From: Paracoccus sp. C2R09
GTDB lineage: Bacteria; Pseudomonadota; Alphaproteobacteria; Rhodobacterales; Rhodobacteraceae
Assembly: GCF_018860625.1 (NCBI RefSeq)
Contig: NZ_JAHKQB010000017.1
Span: forward strand, 62,001 to 126,000
DNA length: 64,000 nucleotides
Direction: 5' to 3'
Shown here: piece after piece, positions 8,627 through 18,232 of the stretch
How the letters are laid out: each line of letters begins with the position of its first letter
Position numbering within the stretch: the first letter of the stretch is position 1
Translations under genes and position numbers: made by a program
Notes under the pieces: model-generated
Told to the model about the DNA's origin: nothing
Database searches by the model: none
The model's input: the letters and a program-made list of their open reading frames with translations, nothing else

Positions 8627-9206
8627 CGGCTGTCACCTTTTCGACGATCTGTTGCACGGCGGCGCGCGCGGTTTCCAGGCTGTCCGACGGGATGATGAAA
8701 TCCGCGCGGGCGCGCTTATCGGCGTCGGGAAGCTGACGTGCAAGGATCATCGCGAAACTTTCCTCGGTCATGCCGGGCCGCGCAAGGACCCGACGCCGCT
8801 GCGTGGCCGCATCCGTGGTCACCACCGCGATCCCGTCCAGGTCGGGCGGGGCCGCGCTTTCGAACAGCAGCGGAATGTCCAAAACGATCAGCGGCGCATC
8901 CGCATGGGCCGCGACGAAGGCCCGCCGATCGGCTGCCACGAGGGGATGCACCACCGCCTCAAGCCTTGGCAGCGCGGTATCGTCACCTGCGATGATGCGT
9001 TTCAGGGCCTGTCGGTCCACCGCGCGGTCGCGGATGGCATCCGGGAAGATGCGGCCCACGGGGTCCACTGCCGCGCCGTCCGGGCCATACAGACCATGCA
9101 CCGCGGCATCGGCATCCCAGACCGGATGGCCCATATCGGCAAAGATCCGGGCGGTGGTGGATTTCCCCATGCCGATGCTGCCCGTCAGGCCCAGAAGATA
9201 GGTCAT
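8619..9206 (-). CDS. coaE: Dephospho-CoA kinase
   Basis: The 195-residue product begins with the P-loop G-S-I-G-M-G-K-S-T (residues 9-17) and carries the D-A-D-A-A-V-H segment and the D-I-P-L-L-F-E motif typical of CoaE, which phosphorylates dephospho-CoA in the last step of coenzyme A synthesis. Its length is normal for the family. It overlaps aroE by 4 bp upstream and dnaQ by 8 bp downstream. Confidence 0.95.
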   Translation of the reverse strand: MTYLLGLTGSIGMGKSTTARIFADMGHPVWDADAAVHGLYGPDGAAVDPVGRIFPDAIRDRAVDRQALKRIIAGDDTALPRLEAVVHPLVAADRRAFVAAHADAPLIVLDIPLLFESAAPPDLDGIAVVTTDAATQRRRVLARPGMTEESFAMILARQLPDADKRARADFIIPSDSLETARAAVQQIVEKVTADA

Positions 9207-10057
9207 CCGAGGATCAGCTGTCGCGTCGCCTCGTCGACCTCGGGGCGGTGGCCGAACCAGCGTTCGAAGCCGGGGGCCGCCTGATGCAGCAGCATCCCCA
9301 GCCCGTCCACGATGCGGCAGCCTCGGGACGCCGCCTCGGTCAGGAAGGGTGTCATCAGCGGGGTATAGACCAGATCGGTCGCCAGCGCCGCGGGCGACAG
9401 CGCGTCAAGCGGAATGCGTAGCGGCTGCTTGCCATCCATCCCGAGCGAGGTCGCATTCACCACCGTCGTGGCCCCGTCCAGCATGTTGCCGACCTGCGCC
9501 CAGTCATAGACCACCAGCCGTGCCCCGAATTCCGCCTTGATCTGCTCTGCCCGCAGCTTGGTGCGGTTCGCGATCCGAAGCTCGGTCACGCCGCTGTCCA
9601 GCAGGGATGCGACGACCGCGCGCGCGGCACCGCCTGCCCCGATCACCGCGGCAGGACCGCCCGCCGGATCCCAGTCGGGCGCATGCTGGCGCAGATTGGC
9701 GATGAAGCCGTAACCGTCGGTGTTGTCGGCATGGATCTTGCCGTCGGGACGGAAGATCAGCGTGTTCGCCGCCCCGATCAGGGCCGCGCGGTCGGTGACG
9801 GTATCGGCCAGGGTCAGCACCGCCTCCTTGTGGGGGATCGTGACATTAGCCCCCACGAATCCCATCCGCGGCATCATGCGCAGCACCTCGGCCAGGTGTT
9901 CGGGCATGACCGGGATCGGCACATAGTGACCCGCCAGACCATAGCGTTCCAGCCAATAGCCATGGAGCCTTGGCGAACGGGAATGCGCGATGGGCATCCC
10001 GATCACCCCCGCAAGGGGGGCGTGCTTGATCTGGGTGGGGGCTGTTTCTTCGGTCAT
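9203..10057 (-). CDS. aroE: Shikimate dehydrogenase (NADP+)
   Basis: The 284-residue enzyme has the substrate-binding S-R-S-P motif near residue 26, the catalytic Lys in N-V-T-I-P-H-K (about residue 77), N-T-D-G-Y-G, and the nucleotide-binding G-A-G-G-A-A-R-A (about 143-150) followed by N-R-T. It reduces 3-dehydroshikimate in aromatic amino acid synthesis. It is the first gene of aroE-coaE-dnaQ, and the 514-bp non-coding, DnaA-box-rich stretch lies directly upstream. Confidence 0.95.
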   Translation of the reverse strand: MTEETAPTQIKHAPLAGVIGMPIAHSRSPRLHGYWLERYGLAGHYVPIPVMPEHLAEVLRMMPRMGFVGANVTIPHKEAVLTLADTVTDRAALIGAANTLIFRPDGKIHADNTDGYGFIANLRQHAPDWDPAGGPAAVIGAGGAARAVVASLLDSGVTELRIANRTKLRAEQIKAEFGARLVVYDWAQVGNMLDGATTVVNATSLGMDGKQPLRIPLDALSPAALATDLVYTPLMTPFLTEAASRGCRIVDGLGMLLHQAAPGFERWFGHRPEVDEATRQLILG

Positions 10058-10571
10058 CGGGCCTTGGATCGCATGAGTTCTGCACAGGAGTTCTGCACAG
10101 CCAGCCTATGCGTTGCGGGGCGCGGAAAAAAGCCGCGACGGGGCGATGATTCGCCCGCTGTGGCGAAAGCGGCGCATCTGTCCGCAGGGTGGTGTGGACA
10201 AGTTTTTGGGGGAATCGGGTCGAATCACGAGGGCGAATCGCAGCCCCTGCTGATTCGCAAGATTCAGGCCTTGGAACGCAGCCGGAACGAGAGGCGCTTT
10301 TCCACAGGTGGACCGAAAACACCCCCGGGATAACCCCGCTGTGGGCGAATCGGCGGCCTTGGCATTATCCGCAAAGTTATCCACATCGTGAGTTATTGTT
10401 TACAAATGCCTTTTCGTTTCTCACACACAGATTGCACAGCGTTATCCACAGCCATGCGAATCTGGGGAACGAGTCGCGAAAAAGGGTCATTTCCCCCTAT
10501 CCACAGGCCCTACTTCAACATCATTCCTTTCTTACTCTTCTTTATTTAAGTGAGAGGGATCGGAGGTTCGC
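10058..10571. other. oriC: Candidate chromosomal replication origin (oriC) in the aroE-hemJ gap
   Basis: This is the only gene-free stretch of more than 300 bases. It holds two perfect DnaA boxes TTATCCACA (10377-10385, 10442-10450) and four one-mismatch boxes: 10298-10306 TTTTCCACA, 10365-10373 TTATCCGCA, 10497-10505 CTATCCACA, and 10193-10201 on the minus strand. An AT-rich tract at 10511-10555 and a smaller one at 10388-10420 could unwind. Nine GANTC methylation sites lie between 10148 and 10475. The neighbours (rho, mnmE, mnmG, rsmG, parAB, parS) are typical of alphaproteobacterial origins. The boxes and composition are seen directly; the origin assignment is inference. Confidence 0.75.
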
Positions 10572-11018
10572 ATGCTCGACTGGCTCGGTCTGATCTATCC
10601 CTGGACGAAGGCGTTCCACGTCATGGCGGTCATCAGCTGGATGGCCGGGCTGTTCTATCTGCCGAGGCTTTTCGTCTATCACGCAGAGCGCGACCGCATC
10701 GGCAAGGAACCCGTCGCAAGCTTCGTGATCATGGAAGAGAAGCTTCTGAGGCTGATCATGAACCCGGCCATGATCGCCACCTGGATCAGCGGGCTGTGCC
10801 TGGTGATGACACCGGGAATCGTATCGTTTTCAATGATATGGCCGTGGACCAAGGCCGCTGCCGTCATCGCGATGACCTGGTTTCACATGTGGTGCGCCCG
10901 CGAAAGGCGGATGCTGGCGCAGGGCAGTGCGGGAACCGGCCGCCGATACCGGATGATGAACGAGGTTCCGACCCTGCTGATGGTCGTCATCGTCAGCTCG
11001 GTGATCGTGAAGTTCTGA
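10572..11018 (+). CDS. hemJ: HemJ protoporphyrinogen IX oxidase
   Basis: This 148-residue membrane protein has four predicted helices. It carries the conserved His in K-A-F-H-V-M-A-V-I-S-W-M-A-G (about 13-26) and the Y-L-P-R-L-F-V-Y-H motif, as in the HemJ (UPF0093) family that oxidises protoporphyrinogen IX in most alphaproteobacteria. A GGAGG five bases before the ATG fixes the start. It is the first gene on the right-hand side of the candidate origin. The neighbouring hemE often seen in related genomes is absent here. Confidence 0.92.
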   Translation: MLDWLGLIYPWTKAFHVMAVISWMAGLFYLPRLFVYHAERDRIGKEPVASFVIMEEKLLRLIMNPAMIATWISGLCLVMTPGIVSFSMIWPWTKAAAVIAMTWFHMWCARERRMLAQGSAGTGRRYRMMNEVPTLLMVVIVSSVIVKF

Positions 11019-11027
11019 GCGAAAAGA

Positions 11028-11056
11028 TTGACTCGTGGGGCAGGGAAACGTATCTG
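11028..11056 (+). promoter_or_regulatory. Probable housekeeping promoter of rho
   Basis: TTGACT (11028-11033) and TATCTG (11051-11056) are separated by 17 bases and lie 80 bp upstream of the rho start, just after the hemJ stop. The match is good for a sigma-70 type promoter. The rest of the 118-bp leader shows no obvious gene. Confidence 0.45.
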
Positions 11057-11136
11057 CCACCCAACCCCGGCCGTCCGGTGCGGGAATCTCCGATACACGA
11101 CTGATACGCCGCCGATGATGCCGGCTGGCCCGCGGG

Positions 11137-12420
<1,284 letters not shown>

Positions 12421-12430
12421 CGAGGCAAGC

Positions 12431-13699
12431 ATGGACCTGATCTTCGCAGAAGCCACCCCGCCTGGGCGGGGGGGCGTTTCCGTCATCCGCATCAGCGGCG
12501 ATGGCGCACGCGCGATTGCCGAACGCATGGTGGGCCCGATGCCCAAGGCGCGGCACGCCTATTTTCGCAATCTGGTCGACCGGGGTGAAAATATCGACCA
12601 GGTATTGGCAATCTGGTTCGCTGCCGGCAGCAGTTTCACGGGCGAAGAAGTTGCCGAACTGCAGCTGCACGGCGCCCCGGTGGTGGTTCGTCGGACAGTT
12701 CGGGCGCTGCTGGATCTTGGCATCCGTCCGGCGGATGCGGGCGAGTTCACGCGTCGTGCGTTCCTCAATGGCCGCATGGATCTGGCCGAGATCGAGGGAC
12801 TTGGCGACCTTCTGGCGGCCGAGACCGAAGCACAGCGAAAGCTAGCCCTGCGCGCGGCATCTGGCGAGCTTGCGCAGAAGGCGGAAACCTGGCGTGCCTG
12901 GCTGATCGAGGCGGGTGCCTTGGTCGAGGTCAGCGTGGATTTTGCGGATGAAGAGGTTCCGGACGATGTGCCGGAGAGGGCGTTCGAGCTGATCGAAACC
13001 CTACGGGGGGAATTGAAACATCAGATCGACGGGTTCTCCGCCGCCGAACGTATCCGGGAAGGATTCGAAGTGGCGATCGTGGGGCCGCCAAATTCAGGAA
13101 AATCTTCCCTTATCAATAGGTTATCAAAAAGGGATGTGGCAATCGTATCGGACATCGCGGGAACGACACGCGATGTCATTGAGGTTCGCATGGATCTGGG
13201 GGGGCTTGCAGTCACGATGCTGGATACTGCCGGTCTACGGGAATCACGGGACGCGATTGAAAGCATCGGCATTGACCGAGCCCGCGAAAGGGCTAGGAAC
13301 GCCGACCTTCGCGTTCACATGTCGGATGAAGGACAGCGCGTTCCGGATTTGTACCAGTCGGGTGATATCGTCGTGGCCAGCCGCGCCGATCTGAGAGCTG
13401 AAGCCGGGACATCGTTGCCGGTCTCATCCGAGACCGGGCAGGGGGTCGATGATCTTCTGGCACTGATCCAAGAGAAGTTGACCGATCAGACTGCATCCGC
13501 AGGGATCGTGAGTCACGAACGCCAAAGGACCGAGTTGATAACTGCATTCGATGCCTTGGCGGATGTCCGAGAGCTGCCGGTTGAGCTCGTCAGCGAATCC
13601 TTGCGAGTTTCGAACTCTGCGTTGGATCGGCTTCTTGGTCGAATCGATGCGGAGGACTATCTTGATCTGATCTTCTCCTCGTTCTGCATCGGAAAATAG
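12431..13699 (+). CDS. mnmE: tRNA modification GTPase MnmE
   Basis: The 422-residue protein has the N-terminal folate-binding domain, a helical domain with an inserted G domain (G1 G-P-P-N-S-G-K-S-S near 218, G3 D-T-A-G) and the C-terminal C-I-G-K motif. With MnmG it forms the complex that puts 5-carboxymethylaminomethyl groups on U34 of certain tRNAs. The usual N-K-x-D guanine-specificity motif reads A-S-R-A-D here, a degenerate G4. mnmG follows after 2 bp. GC content begins to fall in this gene relative to the flanks. Confidence 0.96.
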   Translation: MDLIFAEATPPGRGGVSVIRISGDGARAIAERMVGPMPKARHAYFRNLVDRGENIDQVLAIWFAAGSSFTGEEVAELQLHGAPVVVRRTVRALLDLGIRPADAGEFTRRAFLNGRMDLAEIEGLGDLLAAETEAQRKLALRAASGELAQKAETWRAWLIEAGALVEVSVDFADEEVPDDVPERAFELIETLRGELKHQIDGFSAAERIREGFEVAIVGPPNSGKSSLINRLSKRDVAIVSDIAGTTRDVIEVRMDLGGLAVTMLDTAGLRESRDAIESIGIDRARERARNADLRVHMSDEGQRVPDLYQSGDIVVASRADLRAEAGTSLPVSSETGQGVDDLLALIQEKLTDQTASAGIVSHERQRTELITAFDALADVRELPVELVSESLRVSNSALDRLLGRIDAEDYLDLIFSSFCIGK

Positions 13700-13701
13700 G
13701 A

Positions 13702-15570
13702 ATGCTTCACGTGAAACATTACGATGTCGTCGTGGTTGGCGGCGGGCATGCTGGGCTCGAAGCCGCGACGGCATCCGCGCGGATGGGGGCAAGAACCTGC
13801 CTTGTCACGATGAGACCGGAAGATATCGGAACCCTGTCTTGCAATCCGGCGATCGGTGGGTTGGGCAAAGGGCATCTGGTGCGAGAGGTTGACGCCCTTG
13901 ATGGTGTGATGGGGCGCATTGCGGACAAGGCTGGCATCCAGTTTCGCCTGCTGAATCGGCGGAAAGGCCCGGCTGTTCAGGGGCCCCGTGCCCAGATGGA
14001 CCGCGCCATCTATCGAAAGACGGCAAGAGAAATCGCCCAGAATTATGAGAATCTCGAGCTTCTATTTGCCGAAGTAACCGATTTTATCCGAGATCAGTCC
14101 GTGATTAGCGGCGTGGTTCTGGGGGATGGAACACATCTGTCATCGAAGGCTGTCGTGCTGACGACGGGGACATTCCTCAACGGTACGATCCATATTGGCG
14201 ACGTATCGCGCCAAGCCGGTCGTTGGGGGGACAAGGCATCGAACGGACTGGCAGCGGCGTTGGCGGCGTTCGATCTTCCGATTGGCCGGTTAAAGACTGG
14301 GACCCCTCCGCGGCTGGATGGTCGCACAATCGACTGGGACTTGCTTGAAAAGCAGCCTGGTGATGATGAGCCTGTGCTGTTTTCTTATTTGAGCACAGCC
14401 CCCGAGGCTGCCCAGATTTCCTGTGGTATTACCCATACGAATACCGCGACCCATCAGATTATCGTGTCCAACCTTACACGGTCAGCCATGTATGGCGGGC
14501 ATATTTCCGGGCGTGGTCCAAGATATTGCCCCTCGATCGAGGACAAGGTTGTTCGGTTTGCCGATAAGGATTCCCATCAGGTCTTCTTGGAACCCGAAGG
14601 GTTGGATGACTTTACGGTCTATCCGAACGGGATATCGACCTCATTGCCCGAAGATGTTCAGGAAGCATATGTCCGAACGATGCGTGGGTTGGAGAACGTC
14701 AAGATTCTTCAGCCAGGTTATGCTGTGGAGTACGATTATGTCGACCCGCGTGCGCTCGATGCGACATTAAAGGTTCGATCGGCAAAGGGAATTTACTTTG
14801 CGGGTCAAATTAATGGAACTACGGGGTACGAAGAAGCTGCTGCACAGGGACTGGTTGCAGGGATTAACGCGGCCCGTTTGGCACAAGGGCAAGAGCCTGT
14901 TATCTTCAGCCGCGCTGAAAGCTACATCGGTGTCATGATCGACGATCTGACAACCCGGGGCGTCACCGAGCCGTATCGAATGTTCACCTCTCGGGCCGAA
15001 TTTCGTCTGACGCTTCGTGCCGATAACGCTGATCAGCGGTTGACGGTACTCGGTATCCAGATCGGCTGTGTCGGAGACGCAAGAGGCCAGGCGTTCCATG
15101 CGCGCCAGAATGCCTACCTCGCGGCGCGCGCGCGGTTGAGCGAGCGGAAGGTCACGCCCACTGAATTGAAGTCTAAGGGCTTTCAGGTACGCCAGGATGG
15201 GCAGAAGAGAAGCCTGTTCGAGCTTCTGGGTCTTTCGGATCTGGACCAATCCGCGCTGTTCGATGCCTTCGAAGAGTTCGCGGACATACACCCCACAACT
15301 GTTCAGCAGCTGCGGAATGATGCGCTTTACATCCAATACACGGAACGTCAGTCGAAGGACGCAGCGGCGCTTCGCGATAGTGCAAGTGTCGCATTGGCGG
15401 CGGATCTGAATTATGCGGAGATCGGGGGCTTGTCGGGGGAATTGGTCCGGAAGCTTGATGACAACCGCCCCAAAACAATGGCCGAGGCCGCGAAGATCGA
15501 GGGGATGACGCCAGCTGCCCTGACCATCCTACTTGCCGCCAGCAAGATATCAGAACGGAAACGCGCCTGA
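13702..15570 (+). CDS. mnmG: tRNA uridine 5-carboxymethylaminomethyl modification enzyme MnmG
   Basis: The 622-residue FAD enzyme begins with the dinucleotide-binding [10 protein letters not shown] (about 12-21) and carries the conserved R-L-K-T-G-T-P-P-R motif and the [10 protein letters not shown] segment. It partners with MnmE in wobble-uridine modification. The first codons contain a parS site. Codon use is clearly less GC-rich than in most of the window: a sampled 60-base line at 14401 has about 53% GC. The stop shares one base with the rsmG start. Confidence 0.97.
   Translation: MLHVKHYDVVVVGGGHAGLEAATASARMGARTCLVTMRPEDIGTLSCNPAIGGLGKGHLVREVDALDGVMGRIADKAGIQFRLLNRRKGPAVQGPRAQMDRAIYRKTAREIAQNYENLELLFAEVTDFIRDQSVISGVVLGDGTHLSSKAVVLTTGTFLNGTIHIGDVSRQAGRWGDKASNGLAAALAAFDLPIGRLKTGTPPRLDGRTIDWDLLEKQPGDDEPVLFSYLSTAPEAAQISCGITHTNTATHQIIVSNLTRSAMYGGHISGRGPRYCPSIEDKVVRFADKDSHQVFLEPEGLDDFTVYPNGISTSLPEDVQEAYVRTMRGLENVKILQPGYAVEYDYVDPRALDATLKVRSAKGIYFAGQINGTTGYEEAAAQGLVAGINAARLAQGQEPVIFSRAESYIGVMIDDLTTRGVTEPYRMFTSRAEFRLTLRADNADQRLTVLGIQIGCVGDARGQAFHARQNAYLAARARLSERKVTPTELKSKGFQVRQDGQKRSLFELLGLSDLDQSALFDAFEEFADIHPTTVQQLRNDALYIQYTERQSKDAAALRDSASVALAADLNYAEIGGLSGELVRKLDDNRPKTMAEAAKIEGMTPAALTILLAASKISERKRA
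13703..13718. promoter_or_regulatory. parS: parS centromere site 1 (one mismatch)
   Basis: TGCTTCACGTGAAACA differs from the universal parS palindrome TGTTTCACGTGAAACA at one position. It overlaps codons 1-6 of mnmG, which begins M-L-H-V-K-H. ParB, encoded 3.2 kb downstream, should bind it. Confidence 0.85.
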
Positions 15571-16160
15571 TGGATGTTTCACGTGAAACAGAGGAGCGTC
15601 TTCAGCTATATGCCGCCTTGGTTCGGAAGTGGAACCCGCGCATCAATCTCATTGCGGGCTCTACGCTGTCCGAACTTGAACATCGCCACATCGCCGATAG
15701 TCTGCAGCTGGCTCATGCTACCGAACCGGGTCACGGCACGTGGGTCGATTTCGGAAGTGGGGGAGGGTTTCCTGGGATCGTACTGGCATGTGCTCTTCCC
15801 GCCGACAGCTACCAATTCAAATTGATCGAAAGCGATCAGCGCAAAGGTGCGTTTCTTCGCACCGTCATACGCGAGCTTGAACTGAAGAATACGACAGTTA
15901 TCGCATCGCGGATCGAAGCTGTTGAGCCGCAGAATGCCGAAGTAGCCTCAGCGCGGGCCTTGGCACCGCTTGCGGATCTTTTGGCATTTTCAGCTAGGCA
16001 TCTCAAATCTGGGGGTACGGCCTATTTCATGAAGGGCCGGAACTGGCGCGAAGAAGTAGAGCTTGCAAAGAAGGATTGGCGCTTTTCGGTCGAACCGATC
16101 CCAAGTATTACGGGAAGCGACGCTGCAATACTCAAAATATCCGAGGTTTCCCATGCCTGA
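15570..16160 (+). CDS. rsmG: 16S rRNA (guanine-527-N7)-methyltransferase RsmG
   Basis: The 196-residue Rossmann methyltransferase has the SAM-binding V-D-F-G-S-G-G-G-F-P-G motif near residue 55 and the family's N-P-R-I-N-L-I-A segment at about 21-28. It methylates G527 of 16S rRNA. The start overlaps the mnmG stop by one base, and a perfect parS lies within codons 2-7. It overlaps parA by 8 bp at the 3' end. The order mnmG-rsmG-parA-parB is standard next to alphaproteobacterial origins. Confidence 0.96.
   Translation: MDVSRETEERLQLYAALVRKWNPRINLIAGSTLSELEHRHIADSLQLAHATEPGHGTWVDFGSGGGFPGIVLACALPADSYQFKLIESDQRKGAFLRTVIRELELKNTTVIASRIEAVEPQNAEVASARALAPLADLLAFSARHLKSGGTAYFMKGRNWREEVELAKKDWRFSVEPIPSITGSDAAILKISEVSHA
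15575..15590. promoter_or_regulatory. parS: parS centromere site 2 (perfect)
   Basis: TGTTTCACGTGAAACA is the exact 16-bp parS palindrome. It sits inside the 5' end of rsmG, 563 bp upstream of parA, and is read through as part of codons 2-7. Confidence 0.95.
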
Positions 16161-16938
16161 GACGCATGTCATCGCAATCGCCAACCAAAAGGGCGGGGTC
16201 GGTAAGACGACGACGGCGGTGAATCTCGCTGCTGCATTGGCCGAGGCCGGGCATAGGACGATTCTCATTGACCTCGACCCCCAGGGAAATGCTTCGACCG
16301 GGCTCGGGATCGATACCGAACAGCGCGAGAAGACCGTATACGACCTGCTGACCGGCGAGGCGGATCTGGAATCGATCCTTCAACCGACAGATATTCACGA
16401 CCTTATGCTGGTGCCAGCGACCTCGGATCTTTCTTCTGCGGATGTCGATTTTTCGCAGCATTCGGATCGCATCAGGCGCCTGGATGCGCAGCTTTCGAAG
16501 GCACCGGAAGGCTCGATCATCTTGATCGATTGCCCGCCGACACTCGGCCTTCTGACCCTCAATGCCATGGTCGCGGCGACGGGTATCCTGATCCCGCTTC
16601 AGGCGGAGTTCTATGCCTTGGAGGGGCTGACCCAACTGTTGGGAACCTTCCGCCAGGTCCGAGAAACCGCAAATCCCAAGCTGCGGATCAACGGCGTTTT
16701 GTTGACGATGTCCGACAATCGCAACAAGCTTTCGCAGCAGGTGGAGGCGGATGCCCGTCAAACGCTCGGGGAACTTGTGTACCCGACGGTTATCCCGCGA
16801 AATGTCCGCGTTTCGGAAGCTCCCTCTTTCGCGCAGCCGGTTCTGGCGTATGATCCGAATTCGAAGGGCAGTGCCGCGTATCGTCAGTTCGCGGCCGAGT
16901 TCCTTGCGCGTCTGAAACTGGTCCCGGAGATAGCCTGA
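16153..16938 (+). CDS. parA: Chromosome-partitioning ATPase ParA
   Basis: The 261-residue deviant-Walker ATPase has K-G-G-V-G-K-T-T-T at 13-21, D-L-D-P-Q-G-N near 43 and I-D-C-P-P near 125. It moves ParB-parS complexes, and thus the replicated origins, apart. I chose M-P-E-T-H-V as the start; it overlaps the rsmG end by 8 bp, and the codons upstream belong to rsmG in another frame. The stop overlaps the parB start by one base. Confidence 0.96.
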   Translation: MPETHVIAIANQKGGVGKTTTAVNLAAALAEAGHRTILIDLDPQGNASTGLGIDTEQREKTVYDLLTGEADLESILQPTDIHDLMLVPATSDLSSADVDFSQHSDRIRRLDAQLSKAPEGSIILIDCPPTLGLLTLNAMVAATGILIPLQAEFYALEGLTQLLGTFRQVRETANPKLRINGVLLTMSDNRNKLSQQVEADARQTLGELVYPTVIPRNVRVSEAPSFAQPVLAYDPNSKGSAAYRQFAAEFLARLKLVPEIA

Positions 16939-17831
16939 TGGCCGAGAACAAGCTTGCGAAACGAGGTTTGGGGCGGGGCCTTTCGGCGCTGATGGCGGAT
17001 ATCGACGTTGCTGCCGCACCGCCAGAGCAGGCTTCGGCGCCCAAGAACCGGACGCTGATACCGATCGAACAGATCACCGCGAACCCGGATCAGCCCCGCC
17101 GGGCGTTCGATCCCGAAACGCTCAAGGAACTGGCCGAATCTCTCAGGTCGCGCGGCGTTCTGCAGCCATTGATCGTTCGCCCGCATCCCAAGGATGCCGA
17201 GCTTTTTCAGATCGTGGCCGGCGAGCGTCGCTGGCGCGCTGCCCAGATGGCGCAGCTGCATGAACTGCCGGTCATCATTCGCGAATTCTCGGACAACGAG
17301 GTTCTCGAGGTTGCGATCATCGAGAACATTCAACGCGCCGACCTCAACTCGATCGAAGAAGCCGCTTCGTTCCGTCAACTGATGGACCGTTTCGGTCACA
17401 CGCAGGAACGGCTGGCCGAGGCTCTGAACAAGAGCCGCAGCCATATCGCCAACCTTCTGCGACTGCTGAACCTTCCGCCCCAAGTGCAGGAATTCGTCAA
17501 GGATGGACAACTCAGCGCGGGTCATGCGCGTGCGTTGATCACCGCGGCGGATCCCCTCACCCTTGCCAAGAAGGTGATCGAGAAGGGGCTTTCGGTTCGC
17601 GAAACGGAAGAGCTGGTCCGCAAGCTGGCGCAGGATCAGGGTGACAAGGCGAAAGAACCGCGCGGCAAGCCCGAGAAGGATGCCGATACGCGTGCGTTGG
17701 AATCGGACCTGGGGGCGCATTTGCGCATGAAGGTCTCGATCAATCACGGTGGGTCGAAGGGCGGTCAGATCACGATCAGCTACAAGGATCTCGATCAGCT
17801 CGATAAGCTCTGCCAGATCTTGGGAAGCTGA
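16938..17831 (+). CDS. parB: Chromosome-partitioning protein ParB (parS-binding CTPase)
   Basis: The 297-residue protein has the R-G-L-G-R-G-L-S-A-L N-terminal ParA-interacting peptide, the CTP-binding G-E-R-R-W-R-A motif near residue 95, E-N-I-Q-R, a central helix-turn-helix (Q-E-R-L-A-E-A-L-N-K-S-R-S-H-I) and a C-terminal dimer domain. Two parS sites lie upstream in mnmG and rsmG. It ends the rho-to-parB run of same-strand genes; the next gene is convergent. Confidence 0.96.
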   Translation: MAENKLAKRGLGRGLSALMADIDVAAAPPEQASAPKNRTLIPIEQITANPDQPRRAFDPETLKELAESLRSRGVLQPLIVRPHPKDAELFQIVAGERRWRAAQMAQLHELPVIIREFSDNEVLEVAIIENIQRADLNSIEEAASFRQLMDRFGHTQERLAEALNKSRSHIANLLRLLNLPPQVQEFVKDGQLSAGHARALITAADPLTLAKKVIEKGLSVRETEELVRKLAQDQGDKAKEPRGKPEKDADTRALESDLGAHLRMKVSINHGGSKGGQITISYKDLDQLDKLCQILGS

Positions 17832-17874
17832 CGACACCTGGGGGCGGGCGTGGCTTCGCCCACCCGATGCTGTG

Positions 17875-18231
17875 TTATTCTTCGGGTCGCGTTATCAGGA
17901 ATGCGCCTACGGAAATTGCGATCAGCGCCTGCACGGCCACGACCCATAGGGGCATTCCGACTGCTGCCGAGAGTCCCACGCCAAAGCACATCGCCGTAAT
18001 TGCCCAGATCTTGGCAATTCGACTGACGGCCCCCCGTTGCTGCCACGCCCGAACAGGTGGCCCGTATTTCGGATGGTTCAGGATGCGCTGTTCCAATGCG
18101 GGTGACGAACGGGCAAAGGCCCATGCCGCGACCAGCAGAAAGGGAACGGTCGGCAGAACGGGCAGGGCGATCCCGATCACCGCAAGCAGCGTGAAAAGCC
18201 ATCCGATGCCCAGCCACAATCTCTGACGCAT
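17875..18231 (-). CDS. DUF454 (YbaN-type) inner-membrane protein
   Basis: This 118-residue protein has an N-terminal pair of helices with L-P-V-L-P-T-V-P-F-L-L-V-A-A-W-A-F-A-R-S, the hallmark of the DUF454/YbaN family, then N-H-P-K-Y-G-P and two further helices. The function is unknown. It lies one base after the hemW stop on the same strand, so it is probably the last gene of the rph-rdgB-hemW unit. Confidence 0.85.
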   Translation of the reverse strand: MRQRLWLGIGWLFTLLAVIGIALPVLPTVPFLLVAAWAFARSSPALEQRILNHPKYGPPVRAWQQRGAVSRIAKIWAITAMCFGVGLSAAVGMPLWVVAVQALIAISVGAFLITRPEE

Positions 18232-18232
18232 C

